NCBI RefSeq assembly: GCF_031455195.1
Contig: NZ_JAVDSH010000006.1
Span: forward strand, 1-64,000
Source of the DNA: Arthrobacter nitroguajacolicus_D
GTDB lineage: Bacteria > Actinomycetota > Actinomycetes > Actinomycetales > Micrococcaceae
Length of the DNA stretch: 64,000 nucleotides
Direction of reading: 5' to 3'
The notes under the pieces are model-generated. The model ran no database searches. It saw nothing but the letters and a program-made list of their open reading frames with translations, and was not told the DNA's origin. The position numbers were made by a program, and so were the translations under genes. Positions 36,201-43,953 of this stretch are shown one piece after another (the first letter of the stretch is position 1; every line of letters starts with the position of its first letter).

Positions 36201-38154
36201 CGCCATGTTCAGCCAACCCGTCCAAATGACCCAGAACACGGAGTACATCGCCGCATACAAGTCACTGACCGGTGCATACTCCGCCACCAGCAACGGCTTC
36301 GGCAACGGGTTGAGTGTCGGCCCGCTGCGAACAACGTCCGATGCGGGCGCATACTCCTACAGCACCGACTTCCCGGGTTCCCGGTCCACGGCCAGCTACC
36401 TGGTGGATGTCGTCGTCATGGTTTCCGCTCCGCCGTTCACGGTGGGAAGCCAGTCGCCGCTGTCCAACGCATCGAGTGTTCCGTTGGACACCCTTGTCAG
36501 TGGAGTGCTTTCAGAGGCGGCGGTTGCCTCCAGCGTGGCACTGTCATTGAAGACTGCCGGTGGAACGCCAGTGGCAGGAAATACCACCTACGATCAGGCG
36601 ACCCGTAAAGTAACGTTCGCACCGAGCTCGGCGCTGGCAAATGGCACCAGCTACACAGCGACGGTCACAGCCACAGCTTCGTCCGGGACGCCAATATCCG
36701 GAAATGTATGGTCATTCACCACAGTCCCGGTACCGCGGATACCTGGGTCATGCCCGTGCACGCTGTACCAAGACACAGCCACGCCAACCACTCCCGAAGT
36801 AGATGACGCCACGCCGCTGGCCCTTGGGGTTCGGTTCAGCAGTGATACAGCCGGGCAGATCACGGGTATCCGGTTCTTCAAATCAAGCGGAAACACCGGA
36901 ACGCACACGGGGTCGTTGTACTCACTCACGGGACAACTACTCGCCTCGATCACCTTCAGCAACGAGTCCAGCACAGGATGGCAGACTGCAAGCTTCAGCC
37001 AACCAGTCACCATCCAGGCTGATACACAGTACATAGCGGCCTACAAGTCGTCCACTGGCAAATACTCCTACACCGCCGGTGGATTCGGTGCCGGGTTCAC
37101 GAGCGGACCCTTGCAGGTTGAGTCTGACTCCGGAATGTACGCCTACGGCAGTGACTTCCCCAACACTGCTTCGACGGCCAGCTACCTCGTCGATCTGGTC
37201 TTTGCCCAAGCATCGCCACCACTGAGCGTCACCGACCAGGTGCCTGCGCCAGGTGCCAGCTCGATCCCGACGGACGTCAAGCCCTCAATTACGTTCTCTG
37301 CAGGAATCAATCCCGGTGCGACGTTCACGCTGACCGCCAATGGGTCCTCCGTTGCGGGATCGGCCGCTCTGTCGGCAGATGCCAGGACGATCACCTTCAC
37401 CCCGTCGGCGGCCCTTCCTGCAAGCACAGCAATAACGGCCAACGTGTCCAGCGTCAGCACCCCCCAGGGACAGACCCTGCCGCCCACCAGCTGGCAATTC
37501 ACCACGGCGAGCGCAGCCGTGCAACAGAGCACCATCTTCGGTTCCCTGACCCCTCAGGTCGCGGCATCCTCGGATACCAAGTCCGTGGAACTGGGCACGG
37601 CCTTTACGGTTTCGCAGGGTGGCAGCGTCACCGGCATCCGCTTCTACAAGGGGACTGGAAACACTGGAACCCACGTGGGCTCGCTCTGGAACTCGGCGGG
37701 CACGCGGCTGGCTCAAGTGACCTTCACCAACGAGACGGCAACAGGATGGCAGACCGCCACCCTGGCCACACCTGTGGCTTTGTCGACCGGCCAGACGTAC
37801 GTGGTTTCCTACCGTGCCCCGAACGGCCGGTATTCGTACACGCAGGGCTTCTTCAACCAAACCTGGACATCCGGAGTCTTCACCGCTTCGGGGCCCAACA
37901 ACGGGCGCTACCGGTACGGTTCGGGAGGTGTCATGCCGGCCAGCTCGTTTGCTGCGACGAACTACTTCGTGGACGTTGTCTACTCCAGTGCCGCACCCGC
38001 CCAGCAGTTGGCGGCGCCGTCCCCATCGCCAACCGCCACAGCTACGACGACGCCCACGCCCACGCCAACGGCTTCGCCCAGTGCGTCACCGAGCCCGTCG
38101 CCAAGCCCCACCCAGTCCGGTGGCTTGCTCTGCGGACTGCTGCCGCTCTGCTGA
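33265..38154 (+). CDS. Giant secreted multidomain protein: dimethylformamidase-beta-like head, Ig-like and four DUF4082 modules
   Basis: 1629 residues with AGGAG upstream of the ATG. A signal peptide (1-38, ending TTAMA-AG) indicates export. Residues 40-525 resemble the large-subunit C-terminal domain of N,N-dimethylformamidase (GRDFYFANEYPMVRFLEQNGFDV, LSVGHDEYWSGPQRANV), a fold also seen in cell-wall and polysaccharide-linked proteins. An Ig-like domain follows (540-630), then four DUF4082 modules (about 632-792, 895-1052, 1158-1315, 1421-1573), the first three each followed by an SbsA/Big_5-type Ig domain. Modules 2 and 3 begin with GSCPC. A Pro/Ser/Thr linker (1575-1618) ends in GGLLCGLLPLC. 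There is no LPXTG signal. The function is unknown; surface carbohydrate binding or processing is a guess. Confidence 0.85.
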   Translation: MPGPSASRPQRVFKGFLVPLVIAMVGALLPLSATTAMAAGPCDPVVNPVVCENSKPGSPPSEWDIDGAGDDTIQGFATEISVNAGQPIRFKVDTKASTYTIAIYRTGWYGGNGARKIADVTPSVLRQTQPACRSDLTTELYDCGTWAVSATWQVPATAVSGVYIALLTRPDTGGQSHITFIVRNDGNHSPVVFQTADQTWQAYNSYGGSDFYEGSVNGRAYKISYNRPVATRGGIGGRDFYFANEYPMVRFLEQNGFDVSYISGLDADRSGGELLNHKVFLSVGHDEYWSGPQRANVTAARDAGVNLQFLSGNEMYWRTRFEPSSVDGAAGRTLTCYKETWSNNKIDPTTQWTGTWRDPRFASQANGGGLPENGLTGTLYMSNFTDLPVTVSAAEGKSRLWRNTSLASLPAGGSAALAPHTVGYESDEDLDNGFRPAGLVQLSTTTGNVSEYLQDFGNTVKPGTTTHHITLYRAASGALVFSAGSVQWTWGLDQTHDGGGAAADVRMRQAQLNLLADMGAQPATRASDLVAAVASTDTTKPTVTISAPADAATVAHGSSVTVSGTAADVGGIVAGVEVSTDGGATWHPAQGKQNWTYTYIQKGLDTATIQVRAIDDSANIGVPATRNLALKGPYSVFGQTVPAVADSGDGGAYEMGLRFTPSADGFITGARFYKSTANSGTHTGSLWNSAGTRLATATFTNETASGWQTVLFSQPVPVTAGQKYTVSYWAPKGHYATKDFQWAYTGSNDAPLKVAGGFGAEPAGVYSGSQGFPTSSFNGGNYFVDAVFSTTDTSPLTVSGQTPIPSSSSVSVSTTVSGVFSKPVTAASVKLTVQSSAGPVAGTTTYDAVARKATFTPSSQLAFSTQYTVTLAATDTVGGPVTSGGTWSFTTAATIPPPGSCPCSLYNDSVTPGIAEIQDGVPLTLGVRFSSVSAGQVTGIRFYKSAGNTGTHTGALYSASGQQLATVTFANESSAGWQTAMFSQPVQMTQNTEYIAAYKSLTGAYSATSNGFGNGLSVGPLRTTSDAGAYSYSTDFPGSRSTASYLVDVVVMVSAPPFTVGSQSPLSNASSVPLDTLVSGVLSEAAVASSVALSLKTAGGTPVAGNTTYDQATRKVTFAPSSALANGTSYTATVTATASSGTPISGNVWSFTTVPVPRIPGSCPCTLYQDTATPTTPEVDDATPLALGVRFSSDTAGQITGIRFFKSSGNTGTHTGSLYSLTGQLLASITFSNESSTGWQTASFSQPVTIQADTQYIAAYKSSTGKYSYTAGGFGAGFTSGPLQVESDSGMYAYGSDFPNTASTASYLVDLVFAQASPPLSVTDQVPAPGASSIPTDVKPSITFSAGINPGATFTLTANGSSVAGSAALSADARTITFTPSAALPASTAITANVSSVSTPQGQTLPPTSWQFTTASAAVQQSTIFGSLTPQVAASSDTKSVELGTAFTVSQGGSVTGIRFYKGTGNTGTHVGSLWNSAGTRLAQVTFTNETATGWQTATLATPVALSTGQTYVVSYRAPNGRYSYTQGFFNQTWTSGVFTASGPNNGRYRYGSGGVMPASSFAATNYFVDVVYSSAAPAQQLAAPSPSPTATATTTPTPTPTASPSASPSPSPSPTQSGGLLCGLLPLC

Positions 38155-38160
38155 ACGCGC

Positions 38161-38203
38161 AACGGACGACTCACTCAACGGACGATTTACTCAACGGACG
38201 ACG
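38161..38203. repeat. 16-bp tandem repeat (2.7 copies) between convergent stops
   Basis: AACGGACGACTCACTC, AACGGACGATTTACTC and AACGGACGACG follow one another. The last copy encodes the C-terminal VVR-stop of the TolB-like gene on the minus strand. Confidence 0.7.
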
Positions 38204-39219
38204 CTGGGCGACCACGCGTGTGCAATGAACAGCACGGGCTGTGATGCCGGTTCGGTGTCCAGCCTCCAGATGTTGCTGTCGCCCTCTACGGCCTGGTCCG
38301 CCAGTCCGTAGAGGACACTGCTGTTATCCAGCCATTCAATCTGGTCATCGACGCTTTGCTTCTCGGAAAGCACTGTCTCCTGTCCCGTTGCCAAGTCAAG
38401 TACAGCCACCTTCCAATGCGCAGCCAAAGCACCGCCGTCGTTCTTCTTGAAGGCAATCCTTGTCCCGTCAGGCGAAATCGATGGGCACTCCACGTTGTCG
38501 TGTACAGCGGTCAGCGTCTTTGCCGAAATACTTCCGCGGACCAACCAGATACGCCCCGACGACGCCGCCGTGGCGTAGAAGGCATCCTTTTGGCCTGGCA
38601 CGAACGTCACTCCCCAGATGTTCCTATCAGTGGCCACCAGCCGTTGTCCGTTGACCAGGAGGGCGAAGTCCTCCAGGTTCTCCGGAGCTCCTCCCGACTG
38701 CGTGATCTCCGTCGCCGTCGAGAACCCCGCGGTGGCGTAGGAGTGGCCCGTGACAAACACCGTGGTGGCGATCATTGAGCCATCAGGACTGATCCGGGTC
38801 CTGCTGGGTATGCCTTTGATGGGCCACGAGCGTTGGGGTTCCCAGTCCCGGTTCAACACGGTGGCTTCGAAGGCAGTGACCAGGCCCCGGTTGGTTTTGA
38901 GGCAGACAGAGGACTCCGTTGTTCCGTAGACCCGGTCGCATTCCTGTTCGCTCACGGCCCGGGTTCCCCCGGGAGCGGCTAAGGGAACAGTGGCTGCGTG
39001 GCCATAGCCCTGCCCGGAAGCTGTGTTCCGGAAAAGGACAAAAGGAACGTCCGGAAGTGGCTGGGCTGTTGTGATACCCACCGTCGAAGCGGCAGACCGG
39101 CTCTCCTCAAACCGCTGATAAGCACCAATCGCATAGATTCCCGCCCCCGCCAAGACCAAGGCAGTCACCACCAGCAGAAGGCCCCATCGAATCTTGCCCG
39201 AGGCCAGCGCTCCACTCAT
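38191..39219 (-). CDS. Membrane-anchored TolB-like beta-propeller protein
   Basis: 342 residues. One N-terminal membrane helix (about 11-33) with no cleavage motif anchors the protein outside. The rest has WD40-like/TolB repeat signatures, such as SRTRISPDGSMIATT and CPSISPDGTRIAFKK. No enzyme motif is seen. The start overlaps the stop of the upstream MFS gene (ATGA), and the two probably function together. The stop lies 36 bp from that of the giant secreted protein, with a 16-bp tandem repeat between. Confidence 0.8.
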   Translation of the reverse strand: MSGALASGKIRWGLLLVVTALVLAGAGIYAIGAYQRFEESRSAASTVGITTAQPLPDVPFVLFRNTASGQGYGHAATVPLAAPGGTRAVSEQECDRVYGTTESSVCLKTNRGLVTAFEATVLNRDWEPQRSWPIKGIPSRTRISPDGSMIATTVFVTGHSYATAGFSTATEITQSGGAPENLEDFALLVNGQRLVATDRNIWGVTFVPGQKDAFYATAASSGRIWLVRGSISAKTLTAVHDNVECPSISPDGTRIAFKKNDGGALAAHWKVAVLDLATGQETVLSEKQSVDDQIEWLDNSSVLYGLADQAVEGDSNIWRLDTEPASQPVLFIAHAWSPSVVR

Positions 39220-40508
39220 GCGTCGGCGTTCGCGTCATGTGCCGGCTTGGTCCCCCGCAGGATGAAGACGACAGCCAGGACCGCACAAGCCAGCAAGGCG
39301 CCCGCTACGACCATGGCTGCTGATGCACCCACTGCGTACCAGAGCACGCCGAACCCGGCGGAGGCGGTCATCCTGGTGAGCGCCACAACTGTCTGGGCCG
39401 AAGCGATGCCCGTGGCCAGCTTCCCCGGCGGGGTCAGTTGGCTGGCCAAGGCGGCCAATACGCCGTCTGTGGCCGCATAGAACGCACCCAGCAGAACCAG
39501 GCAGCCTACCGTGGTGCCAAGACCGCCGAGGGGCGCAGCCGCAAGGAAATAGGTGGCAAGGAGCGCTACATGCCCGCCAACAAAAACCGGGATCTTGCCT
39601 ACCCGGTCCGCCAGTCGTCCCAAAGGAACCGCCAACGCCAGGAAGACCACATTGGTGCCCACGAACAACAGCGGGAACCACTGGACAGCAAAAGAATCCC
39701 TGGCCTGCAGGACCAGGTAGATAAAGCCGTCACCGATGGTAACCAAGCCCAACAGCCCCGCGGCGATCAGCACCTTCCCCAGCCCCGGCTCCTTCAGGTG
39801 GCTCCACGAAAAAGCGAACAGCCTGCGCCTGTCACGTTCTCCTGCGCCCCGAAGGCCATCCGCCCGGACATCCGGGACAATCAGCGCAAGGACGGCCACG
39901 CCGATCACCGCGAAGGCCAGTGACACAACAAAAACCGTGCTGAAACCATTGGGAATCATCAGCAGGACAAAGAACGCAATCAGCGGCCCTGCTGCCGCCC
40001 CGATATTGTCCAGCATCCGGTGCACGCCGAAGGACCTGGCCAGGTGTTCAGGCTGTGCGGACACGGAGATAAGTGCGTCCCTGGGGGCGGTGCGGATGCC
40101 CTTACCGATCCTGTCCCCCGTGACAATAGCGGCAATAGCCCAGAATCCACCGGCAAACAGGAAACCGATCCTTGCAACCATGGACAGGCCGTACCCGGCC
40201 AACGCGATCCGTTTCGGGTGGCCGCTGCGGTCCGCTGCCCAGCCCGCGGCAATCCGGACTATGGCGCTGGCACCTTGGTTGATCCCGTCAATGAAGCCAA
40301 ACGCGATGGTGGATAACCCGAGGAATCCGGTCACATACAGCGGGAGGATGGCGGTCACCGATTCCGAAGAGACGTCGGTGACCATACTGACGATGCCCAA
40401 CCACAGGATCACCGGTGACAACCGGAACGGCACCTCGCTTGGCAGTGCCGTTCCCGTAGCCTGCGGCTTGTCCCGTTTGCCGCCCCGGTCTGAAAGCGAA
40501 ATGTACAT
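39216..40508 (-). CDS. MFS transporter
   Basis: 430 residues with about 12 membrane segments after a cytosolic N terminus of 25 residues. AAGWAADRSGHPKRIALAGYG is the loop 2-3 motif, and GDRIGKGIRTAPRDALISVS is reminiscent of the fosmidomycin-resistance/sugar-phosphate branch. The substrate cannot be assigned. It is the middle gene of a three-gene unit: 8 bp downstream of the Pro/Ser-rich protein and overlapping the TolB-like gene by 4 nt. Confidence 0.85.
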   Translation of the reverse strand: MYISLSDRGGKRDKPQATGTALPSEVPFRLSPVILWLGIVSMVTDVSSESVTAILPLYVTGFLGLSTIAFGFIDGINQGASAIVRIAAGWAADRSGHPKRIALAGYGLSMVARIGFLFAGGFWAIAAIVTGDRIGKGIRTAPRDALISVSAQPEHLARSFGVHRMLDNIGAAAGPLIAFFVLLMIPNGFSTVFVVSLAFAVIGVAVLALIVPDVRADGLRGAGERDRRRLFAFSWSHLKEPGLGKVLIAAGLLGLVTIGDGFIYLVLQARDSFAVQWFPLLFVGTNVVFLALAVPLGRLADRVGKIPVFVGGHVALLATYFLAAAPLGGLGTTVGCLVLLGAFYAATDGVLAALASQLTPPGKLATGIASAQTVVALTRMTASAGFGVLWYAVGASAAMVVAGALLACAVLAVVFILRGTKPAHDANADA

Positions 40509-40516
40509 GGCCGCCC

Positions 40517-41281
40517 CTAGCCCGCCGTCGTGTGCAAAGTGCCCAGCAGCTGGAAGCGTGAGGCGCCGGTACCCGTCGTCGTCACGGAAACGGTCACCGT
40601 GTCGGTTCCACGAACGAACCGTGAAGCCACCGCACCGTCAGCCGCGGGAGCCGGCTCGGACCAGAACCCGTGCGACACCAGGGACTGGCTGAAGGAGGCC
40701 AGCACTTCACTTTGGGGCTTGGAAACGATCCCGTCCGCCGTCAATTGAAGGGCGTTGCCGGATGTCGACACTGAGGTGGAACCTATGGTTGTTCCGGCAG
40801 GCAAGGTGAGTATGTCAGCTGGCCACCCGTCCACGACCTCGCCTGCGGCTGTTCCCGGCGCCGGCAGGGCACCCGAGATCAGGGGCGCTGGTGCGGATGG
40901 TTGGGGCAAGCCAGTGGGGCTCGCAGTCACAGGCGGAAGGACTTCCAGGGGTTTGGGCGTGGACTGGCCGTCGCTGCCGGTTCCTTGGGGCCCGCCGCTT
41001 GGCGAGCCCGACGACGGCGAGCCGTCGCCCGGAGCGCTTCCGGCCGAGGTTTCGGTCGCGCCGGACGGGTTGGGCGCGGGACGTGAACTGGAGGATTCCT
41101 GGGCGGTGGTGGATCCGGTCTTTCCAGCCATTTGATCGAAAATGACTGCCACGGCGGCGATCAGCACGGCAAGGCAAATACCTGCAATGACCAGCCGCCG
41201 CGCCATCATGGCTTGGCCGGGCTGGGTACGCCGCAGAGCGGCTGTCGGGGGGCCACGCGCTTCATGGGGACAGTCTGCCAT
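40517..41281 (-). CDS. Membrane-anchored Pro/Ser-rich hypothetical protein
   Basis: Up to 254 residues from ATG 41281; an ATG at 41209 (MARRLVIAGICLAV) is an alternative start and neither has a clear ribosome binding site. A single membrane helix (about 29-47) is followed by a disordered Ser/Pro/Gly-rich extracellular stretch (55-145) and a compact C-terminal domain (150-254) with TVTVSVTTTGTGASRFQLLG. I do not recognise the family. Leading the operon with an MFS transporter and a TolB-like protein suggests an envelope role. Confidence 0.7.
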   Translation of the reverse strand: MADCPHEARGPPTAALRRTQPGQAMMARRLVIAGICLAVLIAAVAVIFDQMAGKTGSTTAQESSSSRPAPNPSGATETSAGSAPGDGSPSSGSPSGGPQGTGSDGQSTPKPLEVLPPVTASPTGLPQPSAPAPLISGALPAPGTAAGEVVDGWPADILTLPAGTTIGSTSVSTSGNALQLTADGIVSKPQSEVLASFSQSLVSHGFWSEPAPAADGAVASRFVRGTDTVTVSVTTTGTGASRFQLLGTLHTTAG

Positions 41282-41311
41282 TGCGATCCGGATTCCGGAA
41301 CAGTTTTGGCG

Positions 41312-42271
41312 CTACCAACGCCCATTCCGCGGGCGCGGTTGGCACACCGGGCAGGTATAGGAAGAGCGGTTCATGAACTGTTCCCTCTTCATGATGCTGT
41401 GCAGGCCGACAGCTTCGCAGCGGCGACACAATTCGCCGGCCCGTCCATAAGCGTTGAGGGAACGGGCGAAGTATCCGGAATCGCCGTTGACATTGACGTA
41501 GAGGGAATCAAAACTCGTCCCTCCTGCAGCCAGCGCCGCGTTCATCACGTCCTTCACGGCCTCAATCAGCCGCCCGGCGTCCGCACGGCGCATGGTATCC
41601 GTGGGCCTGGCATAGTGGATGCGGGCCCGCCATAAGGCTTCGTCGGCATAGATATTGCCAATGCCGGAAATGACGGACTGGTCCAACAGCGCCCTCTTGA
41701 TGCCCGTCTTTCGGTTCTTGATCTTTCGATAGAACGCGTCGAAGGAAAAGTGCGGGTCAAGCGGGTCCCGGGCAATGTGCGATGCTTCCTCCGCGATTTC
41801 GGGCAAGGGCGTTTCGCCCAGGCCGCCAGGGCCGCCGTCAGACGTGGGCACCATCGACGTCACGAAGAGACCACCGAAAATCCGCTGGTCCACAAACCGC
41901 AGTTGCTCCGGCATACCGGCCACCGGGCTGAGCTTGATCCGGACCTTGAGGTGCTTTTCGTCCGGCACGTCCGGGTCCTGCATCAGCAGTTGGCCGCTCA
42001 TGCCCAGATGCGCCATCAGCGCCACCTGTGGAAGGTCTTCCGGGGTGGCCTCGCGCGGGGTGCTCATGGCCAAGGGCAACCACAGGAATTTCCCCCGGCG
42101 AACCACATCCAGCACCGTGGCATGTTCCAGGTTCCCGATGAAGTCTTCGGTCCCGAGATCATGGCGCCTGATGGAGCGCGGATCGAGGACGTCCACTCCA
42201 GTAATGGTCCGGCCGCGGACCCAACGGGCCAGGCCGCGACGCACTACTTCTACTTCGGGAAGCTCAGGCAT
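41312..42271 (-). CDS. mutM: Formamidopyrimidine-DNA glycosylase MutM
   Basis: 319 residues, longer than usual because of a Gly/Pro-rich insertion near 145-165 (SDGGPGGLGETPLP). It removes 8-oxoguanine and other oxidised purines. The catalytic N terminus PELPEVE (Pro1, Glu2 after Met loss) and the C-terminal zinc finger (CRRCEAVGLHS...CPVCQ) are intact. It is located 6 bp downstream of rnc in the rpmF-rnc-mutM unit. It lies 30 bp upstream of the hypothetical operon. Confidence 0.96.
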   Translation of the reverse strand: MPELPEVEVVRRGLARWVRGRTITGVDVLDPRSIRRHDLGTEDFIGNLEHATVLDVVRRGKFLWLPLAMSTPREATPEDLPQVALMAHLGMSGQLLMQDPDVPDEKHLKVRIKLSPVAGMPEQLRFVDQRIFGGLFVTSMVPTSDGGPGGLGETPLPEIAEEASHIARDPLDPHFSFDAFYRKIKNRKTGIKRALLDQSVISGIGNIYADEALWRARIHYARPTDTMRRADAGRLIEAVKDVMNAALAAGGTSFDSLYVNVNGDSGYFARSLNAYGRAGELCRRCEAVGLHSIMKREQFMNRSSYTCPVCQPRPRNGRW

Positions 42272-42277
42272 GGGCTT

Positions 42278-42988
42278 TCAGGCAGTTGCAGGGCCGGCAG
42301 GGGTCGGATCCAAAGCGGTCAGGGCACGCCACGCATCAGCGGCTGCTTCCTGTTCCGCTTCCTTCTTGGAATGTCCTGAGCCGCGGCCGTATGGGGTTCC
42401 ACCGATGTTCAGGACGGCTTCGAACGTCCTGGCGTGGTCCGGCCCCGAACCTTCCACGGCATAGTGGATGGCCCCAAGTTGCCGGCTGGCAGTCAGTTCC
42501 TGGATGCTCGTCTTCCAGTCCGTCCCGGCACCGAGGGCGCCTGCGTCCTTTAGGAGCGGGCCCACCAGGCGCATGACCAGTTGGCGCGCGGTTTCGATAT
42601 CGTTCGACAGATACGTGGCACCGATCAGTGCTTCCATGGTGTCAGCCAGGATGGAAGCCTTGTTCTTGCCGTCTGTCAGCTTCTCGCCCTGCCCGAGGTA
42701 AATGAACTCGCCGACGCCGATGGAGCGCCCAATACCGGCCAACGCCCGCGTACTAACGACGGCGGAACGCCGCTTGGCAAGTTCACCTTCAGGCAGCGAG
42801 GGGTTCTCACGGTATAGGGAATCGGTGACCGAGAAGCCCAGTATGGAGTCGCCGAGGAATTCGAGGCGCTCGTTGGTGGGGATCCCGCCGTTCTCATACG
42901 CGTATGAGCGATGTGTGAGAGCAAGACGAAGCGTCTCGGTGTCAATGGAGACACCGAGACGCTTCAGAAGCTCTTCAGTTGAAGACAT
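42278..42988 (-). CDS. rnc: Ribonuclease III
   Basis: 236 residues. It cuts double-stranded RNA, including rRNA precursors. The signature NERLEFLGDSILGF and second acidic site DTMEALIGATYL are clear, and a double-stranded-RNA-binding domain occupies the C terminus (YGRGSGHSKKEAEQEAA). It is part of the yceD-rpmF-rnc-mutM gene row conserved in Actinobacteria. Confidence 0.97.
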   Translation of the reverse strand: MSSTEELLKRLGVSIDTETLRLALTHRSYAYENGGIPTNERLEFLGDSILGFSVTDSLYRENPSLPEGELAKRRSAVVSTRALAGIGRSIGVGEFIYLGQGEKLTDGKNKASILADTMEALIGATYLSNDIETARQLVMRLVGPLLKDAGALGAGTDWKTSIQELTASRQLGAIHYAVEGSGPDHARTFEAVLNIGGTPYGRGSGHSKKEAEQEAAADAWRALTALDPTPAGPATA

Positions 42989-43011
42989 CCTTAGTCAGCC
43001 TGTACGGCAGA

Positions 43012-43215
43012 TTAGGCGTCTGCGACCTTGCGGCCCTTGTATTCAAGGAACAGCGCGGTGCCGGCAGAGTCAGTGACGACCTTTGCCTGGTGCGGCAGGC
43101 TGTAGGTAACCTGACCGTTTTCGATGGTCTTGACCAAGTTGGGGGCAGTTGCCTTCCACTGGGCACGGCGGGCGCGTGTATTTGCGCGAGACATTTTCCG
43201 CTTGGGAACAGCCAC
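43012..43215 (-). CDS. rpmF: 50S ribosomal protein L32, cysteine-free form
   Basis: 67 residues starting GTG (VAVPKRKMSRANTRARRAQW). It has the normal L32 N terminus but no cysteine at all, so it is the zinc-independent paralog type. It sits in the normal yceD-rpmF-rnc position. A zinc-ribbon copy, if the genome has one, must be elsewhere. Confidence 0.95.
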   Translation of the reverse strand: MAVPKRKMSRANTRARRAQWKATAPNLVKTIENGQVTYSLPHQAKVVTDSAGTALFLEYKGRKVADA

Positions 43216-43248
43216 GGCTATCTCATTTCTCTCTTAGACGAACACTTA

Positions 43249-43800
43249 CTAATCGGTTTGCCGGTCAGTCTTAGCCAGATCAGCTAGGGCAGCCCAGCGA
43301 GGGTCAATGACCTCGTGGTGGTGCCCCGGCTCGTCTTCCAGGCGCGCTCCACATTCGGAGCACAGACCCTGGCAGTCTTCCCGGCACACCGGCTGGAACG
43401 GCAGCATAGTGACAACTGCGTCCCGCAACACCGGCTCAAGATCGATCAGATCGTACTCGACTCGACGTTGCTCTTCATCGTCTTCTTCACCCGAAAGCTC
43501 AACGCCTTCGTAGAAGAAAAGTTCTTGCACATTGACCTCAAGGTCATACGCAAGGGGATCCAGGCATCGCCCGCACTCGCCGGTTACTTCGACGAGGGCG
43601 GAGCCAGATACCAGAATTCCTTCGTGTACGGCCTCCAGGCGAAGATCCAGCTCGATATCCGAGCCTTCCTTCACGCCAATGAGCGCCACACCAAGGTCAC
43701 TTGGCGCAGGTACATGCTCGTTGAGTGTCCGCATGGTCCCTGGACTGCGTCCAAGGTCCTTGACTACCAGCGCCAAGGGCGAACTTGCATCTCGCTTAAT
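43249..43800 (-). CDS. yceD: YceD/DUF177 family protein
   Basis: About 183 residues if it starts at the ATT codon 43800, or 175 from TTG 43776. AGGAG sits 5 nt before ATT and about 30 nt before TTG, and a promoter lies just upstream, so the non-canonical start is favoured. The family is linked to rRNA and L32 metabolism. Four conserved cysteines form two CxxC-like pairs (CGRC, and C-x3-C-x3-C-x2-C in CREDCQGLCSEC). It is the first gene of yceD-rpmF-rnc-mutM. Confidence 0.85.
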   Translation of the reverse strand: MKRDASSPLALVVKDLGRSPGTMRTLNEHVPAPSDLGVALIGVKEGSDIELDLRLEAVHEGILVSGSALVEVTGECGRCLDPLAYDLEVNVQELFFYEGVELSGEEDDEEQRRVEYDLIDLEPVLRDAVVTMLPFQPVCREDCQGLCSECGARLEDEPGHHHEVIDPRWAALADLAKTDRQTD

Positions 43801-43833
43801 GAGAACTCCTGTAGAACATATGACCGACGTACC

Positions 43834-43863
43834 ATCTTAGCCTGATCTCGCTGGAGGACTCAA
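43834..43863 (-). promoter_or_regulatory. Predicted promoter of yceD-rpmF-rnc-mutM
   Basis: On the minus strand, TTGAGT (43863-43858), an 18-bp spacer and TAAGAT (43839-43834) form a sigma-70-like promoter. The transcript would begin about 27 nt before the proposed ATT start and include AGGAG at 43810-43806. Confidence 0.5.
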
Positions 43864-43920
43864 ACCGACGCCGGGCGCGCGCAAAGGCACGGTGGTTTCA
43901 GCTGGGAACTCTGCGTGAAG

Positions 43921-43953
43921 GCGCAAGGTACCCAGCAAGCTTACCCCTTGCGC
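43921..43953 (-). terminator. Hairpin at the end of coaD
   Basis: GCGCAAGG (43921-43928) and CCTTGCGC (43946-43953) form an 8-bp stem that includes the coaD stop codon. There is no T-run, so it is only a possible terminator. Confidence 0.35.

Noticed and set aside
38020..38120. Repetitive Pro/Thr/Ser codons near the end of the giant gene, first seen as a possible CRISPR-like or satellite array
   Set aside because: The repeats are irregular in length, have no spacers and simply encode a Pro/Ser/Thr linker.
33265..38154. Possible recent DNA-level duplication of the DUF4082 modules
   Set aside because: The modules are similar as proteins, but the bases have diverged strongly; there are no long identical DNA stretches.
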